DNA of 64,000 nt, from contig JAGMUV010000015.1 of assembly GCA_020744425.1 (NCBI GenBank), forward strand, positions 1,054,001-1,118,000, written 5' to 3'. Shown here piece after piece: positions 11,811-21,927 of this stretch; position 1 is the stretch's first letter, and each line of letters begins with the position of its first letter. The stretch comes from Dactylonectria macrodidyma. Its lineage: Eukaryota > Ascomycota > Sordariomycetes > Hypocreales > Nectriaceae. Both the position numbers and the translations under genes were made by a program. The notes under the pieces were generated by a model, which saw nothing but the letters and a program-made list of their open reading frames with translations, did no database searches and was not told where the DNA came from.

Positions 11811-13182
11811 TCAAAGCTTCGCCTGTGAGACCCCCCGAGTCAGCCGGATGTCTCCAAGGAGGCGGCTGAGCACAGAACTCAAGTCCACGGGGTGGGTCAT
11901 TGGGATCTGGACCAGGTGGTTAGCGTAATTGAGGCTTGTGGGATACCGGTGATTACCAAGTGACCGGCTCCTGACAAGACCTCGGTCGTTGAGGGAGGCC
12001 GGATAATTCGGGCAATGGACTCTCGGTCTGGGGCAGATCTATCTTGCATTAGTAGATTACTCAGGATGGATGCGTGTCGACTTGCATGACTTTGCTCACG
12101 GAGCCCCAGACGAAGTGGTGGCGCCCTTGAGACTGCTCTATCAATGCCAGGATCTCTGGATACGGCGCAGCGGCATATGTGGCCTGTATTTTCCATCAGT
12201 AACAAATTTGAGTCTCAGATTATGAGATTATCAACATACTGCTTCCTGGGCTTTCGGAGTCTTTAGCATCCTAGGCGACGAATCGCTCCCACCATCTACC
12301 AGGAACGTCCCATGCTCCTTGACAATCGATTAGCAAGCTATGCAGTCAATGGTTTCCCCCTGATATTACTCACAATGTATACTTCCAGCTGCCTCTTATC
12401 CCAGTCCTTCAGGCTCGCGCTCTTCTGAAACGCTGCTGTAAGATCCGCTCTGTCGTATCTTGTCAGCGCTTGTTAGACAGGGCGAATTCCGGCGACTTAC
12501 TTGGAGTCCCATGTGTCTCTGCGCTTCAACGTCATGCGCGCAATGCCATCGGTCTGATCTTTCATCTGGAATAGAATCGGCTCAATAAATATGGTCGCTA
12601 AAAACGCTTCAGGCTCCATCATGGCTGCGTGACACCTGACATTTGCAGTCTTAGTTTGCGAGCTTTGGTAGGTGAGATGCCATCCAAACTCACATGGCAC
12701 CTCCTCCAAACGAGTGGCCGATGCCAATTACGGGCTGCTGGACGCGAAAATGCTTGAGCGTATGAAGAATATCGCGTGAGTCGTCGGGCCAGAATGCTAT
12801 ATTCAATCAATATTAGGTGCGCGCACTTATTTTACGTTGTTCATATTTTTGATCACTCACCTTTGGCTGGAAGAACACCCGTATTCAGCAGCGCGCTATC
12901 ACCATGATTTGCCGCATCAATGGCAATAAATCTCTTAATTTTCGCCCGCAGGTGCGGATCAGCCAACAACAATTCGATGATCATCTGCCAGAAATACTTG
13001 TTAAACGAAGTCCCGTGTGTGAGAATAATCGTCAAGCCGGATTCGTCAGCGCCGTGAATGTGGTAATCGTGAATCGAGAGTCTTAGCGGCCGCCCAGAGA
13101 GGTCGTGTCGGATGGAATCCTCATTTTGTGCCGGTTTGCTGGCTGGGATGGCCAGCGTTTGTCGAGTATACAGTTGATTCAT
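11811..13182 (-). CDS. Alpha/beta hydrolase, toxin-biosynthesis (AKT2-like) type, PTS1 (AKL)
   Basis: Exons 12861-13182, 12694-12796, 12501-12635, 12374-12449, 12240-12317, 12086-12183, 11957-12038 and 11811-11906 encode 329 aa. The oxyanion segment LTHGTSFNKYFW, nucleophile elbow GIGHSFGGG (Ser about 136), and terminal GAGHL histidine (about 297) define a complete catalytic core. Intron 6 (12039-12085) is best read as a GC-AG intron with donor GCAAGT. Without it the frame stops at 12061 before the catalytic His. The protein ends in AKL, which fits the PTS1 consensus, so peroxisomal action is likely. The fold matches fungal hydrolases annotated as toxin-biosynthesis proteins. An ester, lactone or CoA-thioester substrate from the neighbouring ligase is plausible but unproven. 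Confidence 0.83.
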
Positions 13183-14473
13183 GCCGAAATTAGTGGCCTG
13201 GAGAACTATAACACGGTAGGTTGAGAAGACGGCCGAAATGATACGATGGAGAGCATGACTGAGCTCTTATCTCTCTCCCTCTCATACATCAATCACTCGG
13301 CTGAATGAATCCACATAAAGGGCCGGAACCGAGGCAGTTCCGCTCAGCGGGTATCGTCACCGCAACCCGCTAAATTCCGGCCCACGGGCGCTACAAGGAT
13401 TGCACGCCCACTAAATTTCAGGGCCATGAACCCACCAACGTCCAATCTACAGGCCCTCATATCCACCATTGGATCTCTCTCTCGACCTGCGCAATGATAG
13501 AAATCAGATGCACCTACATGGCACTGTAAATGTAAGAAAATGTCTTACATTATTTTATTGTTTAGCCATTGAGCACCACTCTTCTTACCGAGGCTCAGGG
13601 TACAACCTGAGTGAAGTGGCGTGCCAATTCGGTGAAGACTCTCCACGCGCGAGGAGGTGTCGGATGCAATGTTCATGACGCCAGTGATCCGTCTTCTGTC
13701 ACAACAGCCGTTCGAAGACCAGATCACATCGCATGTGAACATGGCATATTGCTCATCAATGCGACTGCTTTATTTTCGCTCTCGAATGTCGTAGTCATCC
13801 AAAGTGAACCAAATATTTTTTTTGTCCAGTGGGATGTATCAAGTGAGACTGCCTGCGCGCAGGATGGTGGATGTGATTCTTCTTCAAACATTCTAACATA
13901 GCACAGCCCCTTCGTTTGCCATCATCTCGAATTCAGGCCATGAATTTCCCTCTCGCGATAGAATACAGGATATTCCAAGTCAATATGAGTGTTTTCCTCA
14001 ATTGGACGACCAGCTAGGAATGCACACAGCGAGATGCCGCGAGTCGCTTTTCAGGATGCTGGTTCATCCGCCCAAGCATGCCGCTCACTAAGATCTAGAC
14101 AAAATCACGGGAAGCCTAGTGACTCTCATTTTTCAAATCTCTCTCGTTCAAGTCTTTAATCCACGATACTGCTGTGCAATTCGGCTCCTCATGCTGAGGC
14201 TTATGTACCGCTATTGGTAGCCAACGGCCACTTTCCGATGCCGCCGGAATCGTAACCACCAGAACTTACGGCATTTCGGGCTTGCCCAAGCCCAGCCCCA
14301 GAAGCTTCTTTCGCACACTTCTAGCTCATAAACATACAATACCTCCTTGCCTTACAGAGACTACATAATCAAAGTGTTTTTTTGGGTTATTTTTGACTCT
14401 CGATCAAAGAACATAAAGGCCATCTTCTCTAATCTCTGCCGCAAATCGCATCAATCTAGACGCAAAGACAGCC
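13183..14473. other. Intergenic, hydrolase and ABM-protein promoters
   Basis: No supportable gene in 1.29 kb. Near the hydrolase start is AAATTCCGG (13372-13380). Near the ABM gene is CGGAAT (14245-14250). An 8-bp hairpin (ATGTAAGA and TCTTACAT, 13530-13550) sits in the AT-rich middle. Confidence 0.4.
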
Positions 14474-15079
14474 ATGGCATCAACAAACGGACCGGCCACC
14501 GAACTCGTGCAGATTCCTCTTGGAGTACCATTTTCAGAATTCATCAGCGTCTTCGGTCAACATCTAGAGCCTGTCCTCTTGGCCCAGCCAGGACTTCTCT
14601 CGGTCATGACCGGCGTCATAGTACCCACCAAAGAAGGAGAACAACCCTTTGCTGTGTCTCTCACGCAATGGGACAGCGTCGAATCACACGCTGCCTTTAC
14701 CAATAGCCCCGACGCAGGACCTTTCTTTTCCCGGGTACAGCCTCTGACCACGGGGCCACCGATCGTGGAGCACTACTACCTCGGAGCCGTCGACCCATCC
14801 ATCCAGCAGAGTCGATATTCTCTTATTTCGAAATTTTCCGGGCAGAACAGCCCTGTCCAGGAGGCAACACACGAAGCGCATGTGGCTGCACATGGGAAGA
14901 CAGCGGCCTTAGCGGGAAAGCAGGCGGGAGATGGGACAAAGAGTGCATCGGTGCTATTTGGTGACAGTCCAGTCTTCGAGGCGGCTGCAGGCGGTGTTTG
15001 GAATGCAGACGAGTCGGCGACTTCGTTTACTGTGCAATGGCACAGAGTTGGAACTAAGAAGATATCACCAGCACTTTAA
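14474..15079 (+). CDS. ABM/dimeric alpha-beta barrel-like protein
   Basis: This single-exon gene encodes 201 aa, starting after a CA-rich leader at ACAGCCATGG. The N-terminal half (GVPFSEFISVFGQHLEPVLL, then a TQWDSVESHAAFTNSPD segment) resembles antibiotic-biosynthesis-monooxygenase/dimeric alpha-beta barrel domains: a strand, a helix, then the W-D-S-x-E-x-H element typical of small ligand-binding barrel proteins. The C-terminal part is Ala/Gly-rich and less structured. No catalytic residue can be assigned, so the function may be cofactor-less oxygenation, dimer-based binding or none. It sits between the hydrolase and the cyclase-family gene inside the block and may handle a pathway intermediate. 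Confidence 0.72.
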   Translation: MASTNGPATELVQIPLGVPFSEFISVFGQHLEPVLLAQPGLLSVMTGVIVPTKEGEQPFAVSLTQWDSVESHAAFTNSPDAGPFFSRVQPLTTGPPIVEHYYLGAVDPSIQQSRYSLISKFSGQNSPVQEATHEAHVAAHGKTAALAGKQAGDGTKSASVLFGDSPVFEAAAGGVWNADESATSFTVQWHRVGTKKISPAL

Positions 15080-15212
15080 TCAGCATAGGACTATGGGGAT
15101 GCGGTTTCAGCTTGGGTCCATAGCCTCATTCTCAGCAATCTCAGAATAGTCACAAAATTAGCTTAAGAAGACGCGCATGCCTCTGTTCTACAAAGTTAAT
15201 TACACGATCACA

Positions 15213-16371
15213 CTATACTAAAGCAATCATATTCGCAGGACTTGCCACGCCTCCATGGACATTCAACGGGCAAGACGACAAGAAGAAAGTCCAACGTTTC
15301 TTCTCCCGACACCACTGAGCCAAATCTTCCAGCCAAAGCAACTCTGCGACAGGACATCCCCAACCAGCAATCAACACCTCATGGTAGAAGAATCCAGCAC
15401 TCTCATCAACAGGGAAAGCCTCCCAGCCGGGTGCATCACCACCCACAGCCGCAAACTGATTGTCCCAGAGCCACTTTAGTAGCCTCACGTCTTGGTTCAC
15501 GCCGCAGGACGCCGGCGGCCACGCTTCGCCGACTTCGCGCTCCTCGTGCTCGGGCAGCTCGTGGTATCGCGCCGAGAATCCAGACCGGACGAAGAGAATG
15601 TCGCCAGCTCTCGGCTCGAGGTCTTCGGATGACTCCTTTTGCTGCCACGCGAGACAGGCCATCAAGTCTTCAAACTGGATGCCGTGGGGGCGAGCAGCAT
15701 CGTAATGCTTTCCCGTGGCCTTTGCGTACGCCCAATAGTCAAGTAGGATACCTCGCCCAGCGATGCATCCGGCTTTGTGCCACCACTGAATACCCAGCTT
15801 TCCCTCGGTCTGATTGACGATTTCGTCTCTCGTCGTACCGTTGTAAAAGAGCTGCTCCTTTTGGTAGGCGAAATGGCGTAGTCCGTCCCATTGCGTGCTT
15901 TTCTGTGTGTTGAAAGTGATCTGTTTGCTAGCTGTTAACGATCCATATGCTCTTTTGTTAAGTGGTAGGCGATACGTACTGTGTCGTCAAGGACACATCC
16001 CTCGCCAGTGATGGTATGAGAATAGGCGTCCTTGTGTCTATTAAAACCAGGCGTTTTCGGGTGGCTCAAACACCAGCTACGCAAATGCTGTTAGAATTGG
16101 CCAATACGAGGACACAAGCGACGTGATTGGACATTGCATACTTGAGACTGAATCGTGCTCCCTCGCGAATCTCGGAGGCTGCATCCCGCACAACCTTGGG
16201 CGATAACAAGTTCTGCACTCATTCGTCAATGCTGATCCTGATCATATGCATGCAAATCCTTACCAAACTCCCCAGCTGGTCGTCTTTCCCCCACAGGCCC
16301 CAAGCCGAATACGGAGGATCATTCTTTTGGAGTGGCAGGTCGTTCAGAGCTGGTCGAGCTGGGAGTGCCAT
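15213..16371 (-). CDS. Cyclase-family (kynurenine formamidase-like) metal-dependent hydrolase
   Basis: Exons 16264-16371, 16142-16212, 15980-16076 and 15213-15920 encode 327 aa. The introns are 51, 65 and 59 bp. Signature elements of the fungal branch of the putative-cyclase family (PF04199) are the YSAWGLWGKDDQLGSLNLL entry, STQWDGLRHF (replacing the HxGTHxD metal motif of bacterial members), DILFVRSGF and the C-terminal GGVASPANMIA. Related enzymes hydrolyse cyclic or amide substrates with a divalent metal, usually in the cytosol. There is no targeting signal. It shares a 393-bp divergent promoter with the small Zn2Cys6 regulator, in which TCCGGAAATA and ATTCCGGGG occur. The assignment to family is solid. 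The substrate is unknown. Confidence 0.85.
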
Positions 16372-16764
16372 TTTGACAGTATTTTTACAAATATTCTCAC
16401 AAAAGAGGCCGCGTCATTTCGATTATCTGGCAGCCTTCCGTCATATATTATGTCGCCTCCGGAAATACCGATCTCACCGGGCACTACTTTCGGAGCGTCG
16501 GGTGCACGCGCCGAGCTAATATTTGCCCATTCCGGGGGGTCTACACTGATCCGTAAAGTTTACTTGCTACAGCTAGAGCTAACATTTCACGCATGTTCGA
16601 GACTCCATATCTCATATCTGATGGCATTACAGATGTTCACAGGGTTGCGTTGTATTGTATATTCAGTCATTCTCACAATCCACCACCATCTTATTTGGGT
16701 CAGACCAGCAAGTACCAAATGACCAACTCCCAAATACAACGAAGCCCAATAGAGTCATCCAGAC
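16372..16764. promoter_or_regulatory. Bidirectional promoter, cyclase/small Zn2Cys6
   Basis: This divergent region contains TCCGGAAATA (16458-16467), ACCGATCTCACCGG just downstream of it, and ATTCCGGGG (16529-16537), all resembling the sites in the other promoters of the block. Confidence 0.5.
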
Positions 16765-17403
16765 ATGTCCTTTATCCTTGACTCGTCATCAACAACAAGC
16801 CCAAGTGGCTATGATACAACATGTGAGCCGGCAAAGTCAGACGACAGCGCTTCACCAACACAGCCCCTTGTGTCGCAGAGAAGACAAAGAAGCGACTATC
16901 CAGCATGTCAAACCTGTCGAAAGCGCAAAGTAAGGTGCATCCAAGCTGCACCTGGTGACCAATGTGTCAACTGTCTCCTTTTTGGCGACGAATGCATTAT
17001 TCCGACTGGGAAGAGACGATTCAAGCCGAAGACTCGCCTGTCAATCAACCCAAACGTCAGGTCAGGGAGCATCTTGCGCCGATTGATCAAACGACCCAGG
17101 AGTGGTGTTCCTTCTTGGAGGAATCAGCCTCCGCGGCCACTCGCGCCTCTACCGACTCCCGAATCAAGCCAGGGATGTTCCTGCGAAATGGGCCGTGATC
17201 TTCATCAATCAAAGTGCCACGAGGATGTGATGATAGATGGTGATGATGGCTTCACAAGCGGCCTCAGTTCAGACATGGAGTCAGCAGGCGGGGAAGTCTA
17301 TCGCCAACCCTCATTGACGGTGCAGTCAGCTCGCGCAGACCATATAAGACTGTTGTCACTCTTAGAGGCATGGGATGATATCGGAACACTTAATATTGCG
17401 TAA
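16765..17403 (+). CDS. Small Zn2Cys6 DNA-binding protein without middle homology region
   Basis: This single-exon ORF encodes 212 aa, with a stop in frame just upstream of the ATG. The zinc cluster CQTCRKRKVRC...CVNC...DEC (residues about 49-77) has all six cysteines. The rest is basic (RRLIKRPRS) and then Ser/Asp-rich and probably disordered. There is no fungal_trans domain and no clear coiled coil. It could be a compact activator, or a dominant-negative DNA-binding partner of the 891-aa factor in the same block. Its position between the cyclase-family gene and the monooxygenase, sharing promoter elements with both, argues for pathway control. An unannotated downstream exon is possible, but I saw no convincing donor. 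Confidence 0.8.
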   Translation: MSFILDSSSTTSPSGYDTTCEPAKSDDSASPTQPLVSQRRQRSDYPACQTCRKRKVRCIQAAPGDQCVNCLLFGDECIIPTGKRRFKPKTRLSINPNVRSGSILRRLIKRPRSGVPSWRNQPPRPLAPLPTPESSQGCSCEMGRDLHQSKCHEDVMIDGDDGFTSGLSSDMESAGGEVYRQPSLTVQSARADHIRLLSLLEAWDDIGTLNIA

Positions 17404-17945
17404 CTATTCTCATGATGTCTTGCTCAATTGTACTTAAGTCCAACACGCCTCGTTGAAAGATGCCTTTGTTAGTCGCATCAGATCATTATTATTATTATCT
17501 TTAATCAATGAATATGAAGTTTTGCATCATATCCAAGTTTAAATATCCCATAACATCAAGCCAAGCCTTGCAATTGAACTACAATATCGCCGAGTCTATT
17601 CTCTCTGTATTAGATGACAAGGCCAAAGTAGCGCCAATTGTGTCCCGTTGGCCGTGCGCGCCCCCGGAAATTACCCCAATTCTCGGAATACTTACGGACA
17701 GAATTCCGCAAACATCGGTCTTTCTATGTCGGAGACTACCTTCTGACCTTAGACCTTCTAGTCAAAATCGTGAACATCTTTCGATTTCTCACCAAAGTCG
17801 GCCCATGTGGGATGCGAGGCTACGATTAAAACATTGGTTCACAGGCACATAACAGTCGGTCCAGTCAACAGATTGTGGACGATATCCAGCTCACTCAATC
17901 AATTCACCATTACATCAAACACACATTCTCAGTAATATCAAAACC
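17404..17945. promoter_or_regulatory. FAD monooxygenase promoter
   Basis: About 240-280 bp upstream of the ATG, three sites are packed in 45 bp: CCGGAAATTACC (17664-17675), CGGAAT (17684-17689) and CGGACAGAATTCCG (17695-17708). The leader before the ATG is CA-rich (ATCAAAACCATGG context). Confidence 0.55.
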
Positions 17946-19397
17946 ATGGCTTCCAAGGTCCAACTCGACTTCGTCATTGTAGGAGCCGGAATTGGAGGTC
18001 TAGGGGCCGCGTTGGCCGTCGCAAATGCTGGGCATCGCGCCACTGTGCTAGAACAGGCGACAGACTTTGTCGAGGTGAGACTCAATTCATCAAACCTTTT
18101 CCTATTTATTTGAACAATTACTGATCTTGATCGTCCCAGGTTGGTGCCGGAATTCAAGTTCCTCCAAATGCAGGCAGGGAGTTGATACGATGGGGAATGG
18201 GCGATCGGATGGATGCTATCAGCTCCAAGCCTACGCGCATCAACTACCGGTCTTGGATCACCGGAGCTCCAGAGGGATCTACTGACTTATCGAGGCATCT
18301 CGAAAAGTATGGCGCTCCGTATTGGCAGGTCTACAGACCCGACTATCACACTGTCCTCCTTGACGCCGCCACCGCAGCCGGTGTCAACGTCCGCAAAGGC
18401 CAGACTGTGGTGAAGTACAACCCAGACGAAGCTTCAGTGGTCCTAGAATCTGGAGAGGTCGTCCAAGGTGATTTGATCATCGCTGCCGATGGCGTCAAGA
18501 GTATCGCGAGGAAGGCAGCAGGCCTCGGTACTGAACCGCACGAGACTGGAGACACGTGCTTCCGAGTTGTTATCCCGAGAGAGCGTTTACTCAACGATCC
18601 CGAGTTGGCGCCATTGAGCCAGGACCCTAATTTTGAGCAGTTCCTGGGCCCTGATCACCACATCATCGGGTGAGTCTCGCTGCCCGTCTAATATCAAATC
18701 ATTGACTAACGCTATGGCTAGCTACAACATGCAAAAGGAAAAGACATTCAACCTGCTCATGGTTATCCCTGATGACCGCAAGATGAAGGGATTTAAAGCC
18801 CCCGCCAATGCTTCCGAGGTGCGGAATGCGTACAAAGGCTGGTCACCCATGTAAGTCGATCCCTCACTGCTTCGGCACGTCTTAATTACTAAACCTTCCC
18901 ACAGGGTCCAGAAACTGCTTTCGTTTCTCCCAGAGGAAGTCGAGAAGTGGCGCTTGACAGATCTGCCAGCCATGAAGGACTGGGTCCACCCAAGCAACAA
19001 AATGGTGCTCATTGGCGATGCCGTTCACGCAACACTCCCATACTTGGCTCAAGGCGCTGCCATGGCCATCGAAGACGCAGCTTTCCTAGAGGCAACGCTC
19101 TCCCACCTCAAGTCCAAAGATGATCTTCCGGATTTGCTACAGTTCTTTTATCGGGGCAGAGTCGATCGAGTCCATGCCATCCAAAGAGGCAGCTTTACCA
19201 ACCGGTTCTTCATCCACATGAAGGAGGAGGAGATTTTGGCCATGAGACGCAGCGTGTTCAAGGCGGGAGACTACCCCAGCAGCCCAAATTTGATGGGAAA
19301 CACTATTTTCCAAGACTGGCTGTACGGGTATGATGCGACTAAGGATGCTGCGGCCAAATGGGAGAAGGAGCATGGAGGAATTAGCTCAAGACTCTAA
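17946..19397 (+). CDS. FAD-dependent monooxygenase, salicylate hydroxylase-like, PTS1 (SRL)
   Basis: Exons 17946-18074, 18140-18669, 18722-18850 and 18905-19397 encode 426 aa. The N-terminal FVIVGAGIGGLGAALAVANAG is the GxGxxG ADP-binding fold, ADGVKSIARKAAG the DG motif, and LIGDAVHATLPYLAQGAAMA the GD motif of group A flavoprotein hydroxylases. An aromatic or enol substrate would be hydroxylated, or oxidatively decarboxylated, with NAD(P)H and O2. The C-terminus GISSRL ends in a PTS1 tripeptide, unusual for this mostly cytosolic family and shared with the block's acyl-CoA ligase. This points to a peroxisomal step. Upstream CGGAAATT sites link it to the same regulon. The substrate cannot be told from sequence. 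Confidence 0.91.
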
Positions 19398-20462
19398 GGC
19401 CTACTCTTCCCATTCCGTTCATCTCCAGATACGATTACCTGGTTTGTAAGAATACTATTTGGCCGCATTGGTCTGAGTAGTGAGAGCGTTGAGATTATTT
19501 TCCGATGCAGGCTGGATACGTGTTCTGGGGATGATGATGGACAGCCCCAATTTGTTCTATACGTAGCTCACATCAAACATAGCCCTCGTTGCATTCTAAA
19601 CGCTGTATATTATGGCAAATTTTGAATCTACTTTTGTAAACTCGAGTGTGTACTCATCAGATGACTATGCGATCTTCGGCACTGGATGGTCTCTCAGGGT
19701 TGAGGGCCGAGGTATAGGGTAAGTCTAGGATTGATTTTGGTATCTGGCTAACTACCTGATATAACGACTTGATTTAAATAACCCAAAAAAATTTTTTATT
19801 TAAACGGAGAGACTCGTGAGTGGGCTTTTCGGATGAGATGCGATAGAAGAGTTTTTTTTTGGTCCTCGTGAATGGTCATGACGAAATTTCGCGTCTTTGG
19901 CAGCATCTATCCCTATCTGGCTTCGCATTGTGATATTACAGATGGACATTAATGCACTTGAGAAGTGTGCATGACAGGCAGAACTTGTGTTACCTCGTCA
20001 AGTCATCCATTTACGATCTAGTGAGTCATGTAGGGTCTCATTGCAGGCGCCCGATAGCATAACCCTCCATCAAACTTGGAGTCTTTCACCAGCCTCGACG
20101 GGCTCAAACCTGCGAGTGAAGGGAGACAGGACGCCCTCGCTCTTCAGCCGCAAGCTAAGTGTGTTGCTGCCATCGGTGACCCTCTTGAGACAACGCCCAG
20201 TTTTCCGCGTCTTGCAGGGGTCAATCCAACACTCTGAATGGCTGCCTTTTCGCGTTGGGCCCACGTGCGTCTGTTAACCACATTGCACGCTCGCAGCATC
20301 AATCCTAACTTGGATTAGCGGCCATTACTTCGATAGTGGGATGGCCAACCCATTCGTATCTCGCATTGGGCTTCTTGGGGGGCATATAATAGCCTGGAAG
20401 GACTCATCAAATGTCAAGTCATGACAAGATAAGCTCAGTCTTATTTCTTCTCGCTCTTCAAC
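19398..20462. other. Intergenic, no gene seen
   Basis: 1.07 kb. The left part is AT-rich (poly-T near 19850). The right part holds the promoter of the next gene. No motif is shared with the block to the left, which suggests the cluster ends here. Confidence 0.35.
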
Positions 20463-21509
20463 ATGGCAAACTCTAGCACCGAGAACATGCTCGCCTTAGA
20501 TGAGAAACTTCAAACTTCCCCATTTCCTCCTCTCCCAACTCCAGCAAAGACGCTGCGTACCTATCGCCGAGCCATCCTAGGCTGGAAGCACCTCTTTGCC
20601 GAGTCCGACTCTGGTCTCGCACAGTACTTCATCAAGAACCCCATCCCGCACAAGCACGCGGATAAGTGGAAGCCTGCCCTGTACCGAGGAGATAATCCCA
20701 AGTACACGCCGACGACAAAGGCCATCGGCCGAGCTCGGCGTACAGGGCTGTGGAATTCATTTAGAATCGAACTTGGAGACGGGGTCGAGGAGTTTCTGCA
20801 GAACAAGAGACGTATCCAAGCGCGCAAGTGGTACGCGACGAAGCAGAAACTTCGACGATGGTTTTGGATGAAGCCCACGCCGCCAAAGAAGCCCCTGGAG
20901 AATATCCAGGAAGTTGAGGGTCTTGTCATGCCCGTGCAGATGCGCAGAGTTGGGCTCATGGGCAGAAGGCTTGAATGGGAGATGGGAGGTGAGACGTATA
21001 CTTGGACGGGGACGCGGAGGTTTCTGCCGAACTGGTCGAGGCCGTGGAAGGGAATCTCGCATGATCTGAAGGTATTTCCTCCGCTCTACTTATTGTTCTG
21101 AAACGATACTGACCCATGTCTGCAGCTTGTCAACTCCCAGGGCGTTGTTGTTGCAACCTTTGAGAAGAACCGCTGGGTTTCATTCCAAAAGGCCGAAAAG
21201 ACTGAAGACTTGGCGAACAAGAAGAAATCATTTCTCGGCACCCTCAACATCTATTCTTCAGAATATCCTACCACCGTCTCCTGCGTCGACCACGCCAAAC
21301 AAGTTGCAGCGCAAGCCTATCTTGACCCCACCAAGAAGCCCAAGCCGGAGAAGCACACTAAGTACATCAATCTCGATGGTCCGCACACTGGCGAACTGAC
21401 GGAGGAAACCATTGTCTTTACGTGCTGGATTGCAATCGAGGCTGAGCACCGACTGCGGTACGAGATTTTTGATTTGCTGCAAGAGATTGCCGAAATCGTG
21501 GGTGGTTGA
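20463..21509 (+). CDS. Conserved-looking hypothetical protein, 330 aa
   Basis: Two exons (20463-21071, 21126-21509) with a 54-bp GTATTT-CTGCAG intron encode 330 aa. I do not recognise the family. The protein is soluble, Lys/Arg/Trp-rich (KLRRWFWMKPTPPKK), with a C-terminal half built of predicted strands (GETYTWTGTRRFLPNW, VVVATFEKNRWVSFQ) and a final helix (HRLRYEIFDLLQEI). The strand-rich half faintly recalls tubby-like or LURP folds, but no diagnostic residue supports this. There is no signal peptide or TM segment. Codon use and the intron look normal, so it is probably expressed. It lies between the peroxisomal block and a reductase, with no evident functional tie to either. Confidence 0.75.
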
Positions 21510-21927
21510 GTTTTACCACCACTCGATAGGGTATGGGATACCCTTTTGACTTCTCCGTTGAGTATTATAATTCCTAGGTCTCATATATAGGCTGGACATT
21601 TCATTGGATGGGATTTCCTTTATTGCAGCTGAAAATCTGTTATATTCACGCTCTTGGGGACAAATATTAGGCGCTGTCTTCTCTAGAGCGTTTGTATCTA
21701 GTTTTACGTGGCTCACCTCTCGAAATGCCTGGCCTTCCCTAATTGAGGGACACATGGGCTCCTCCGCCGACTCTCCATAATGATACATCCGTAGTCCGGC
21801 AGTTGGTTTGCTACACTTTAGTCAAGTTTGTGATCATTGATAGGGCCCTTTCCTGGCTAGTCCTTTTTTTCCTCTGGGTTCGGAGAGTGGAGTCTTATTG
21901 TCCTGCCGGTCTATATAGAAATGTGCT
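21510..21927. other. Intergenic between convergent genes
   Basis: 418 bp with no gene. It holds the 3' flanks of both neighbours. Confidence 0.35.

Noticed and set aside
12061..13182. Shorter alpha/beta hydrolase ending at the TGA at 12061
   Set aside because: It would lack the catalytic His. The GC-AG intron model recovers GAGHL and a normal C-terminus.
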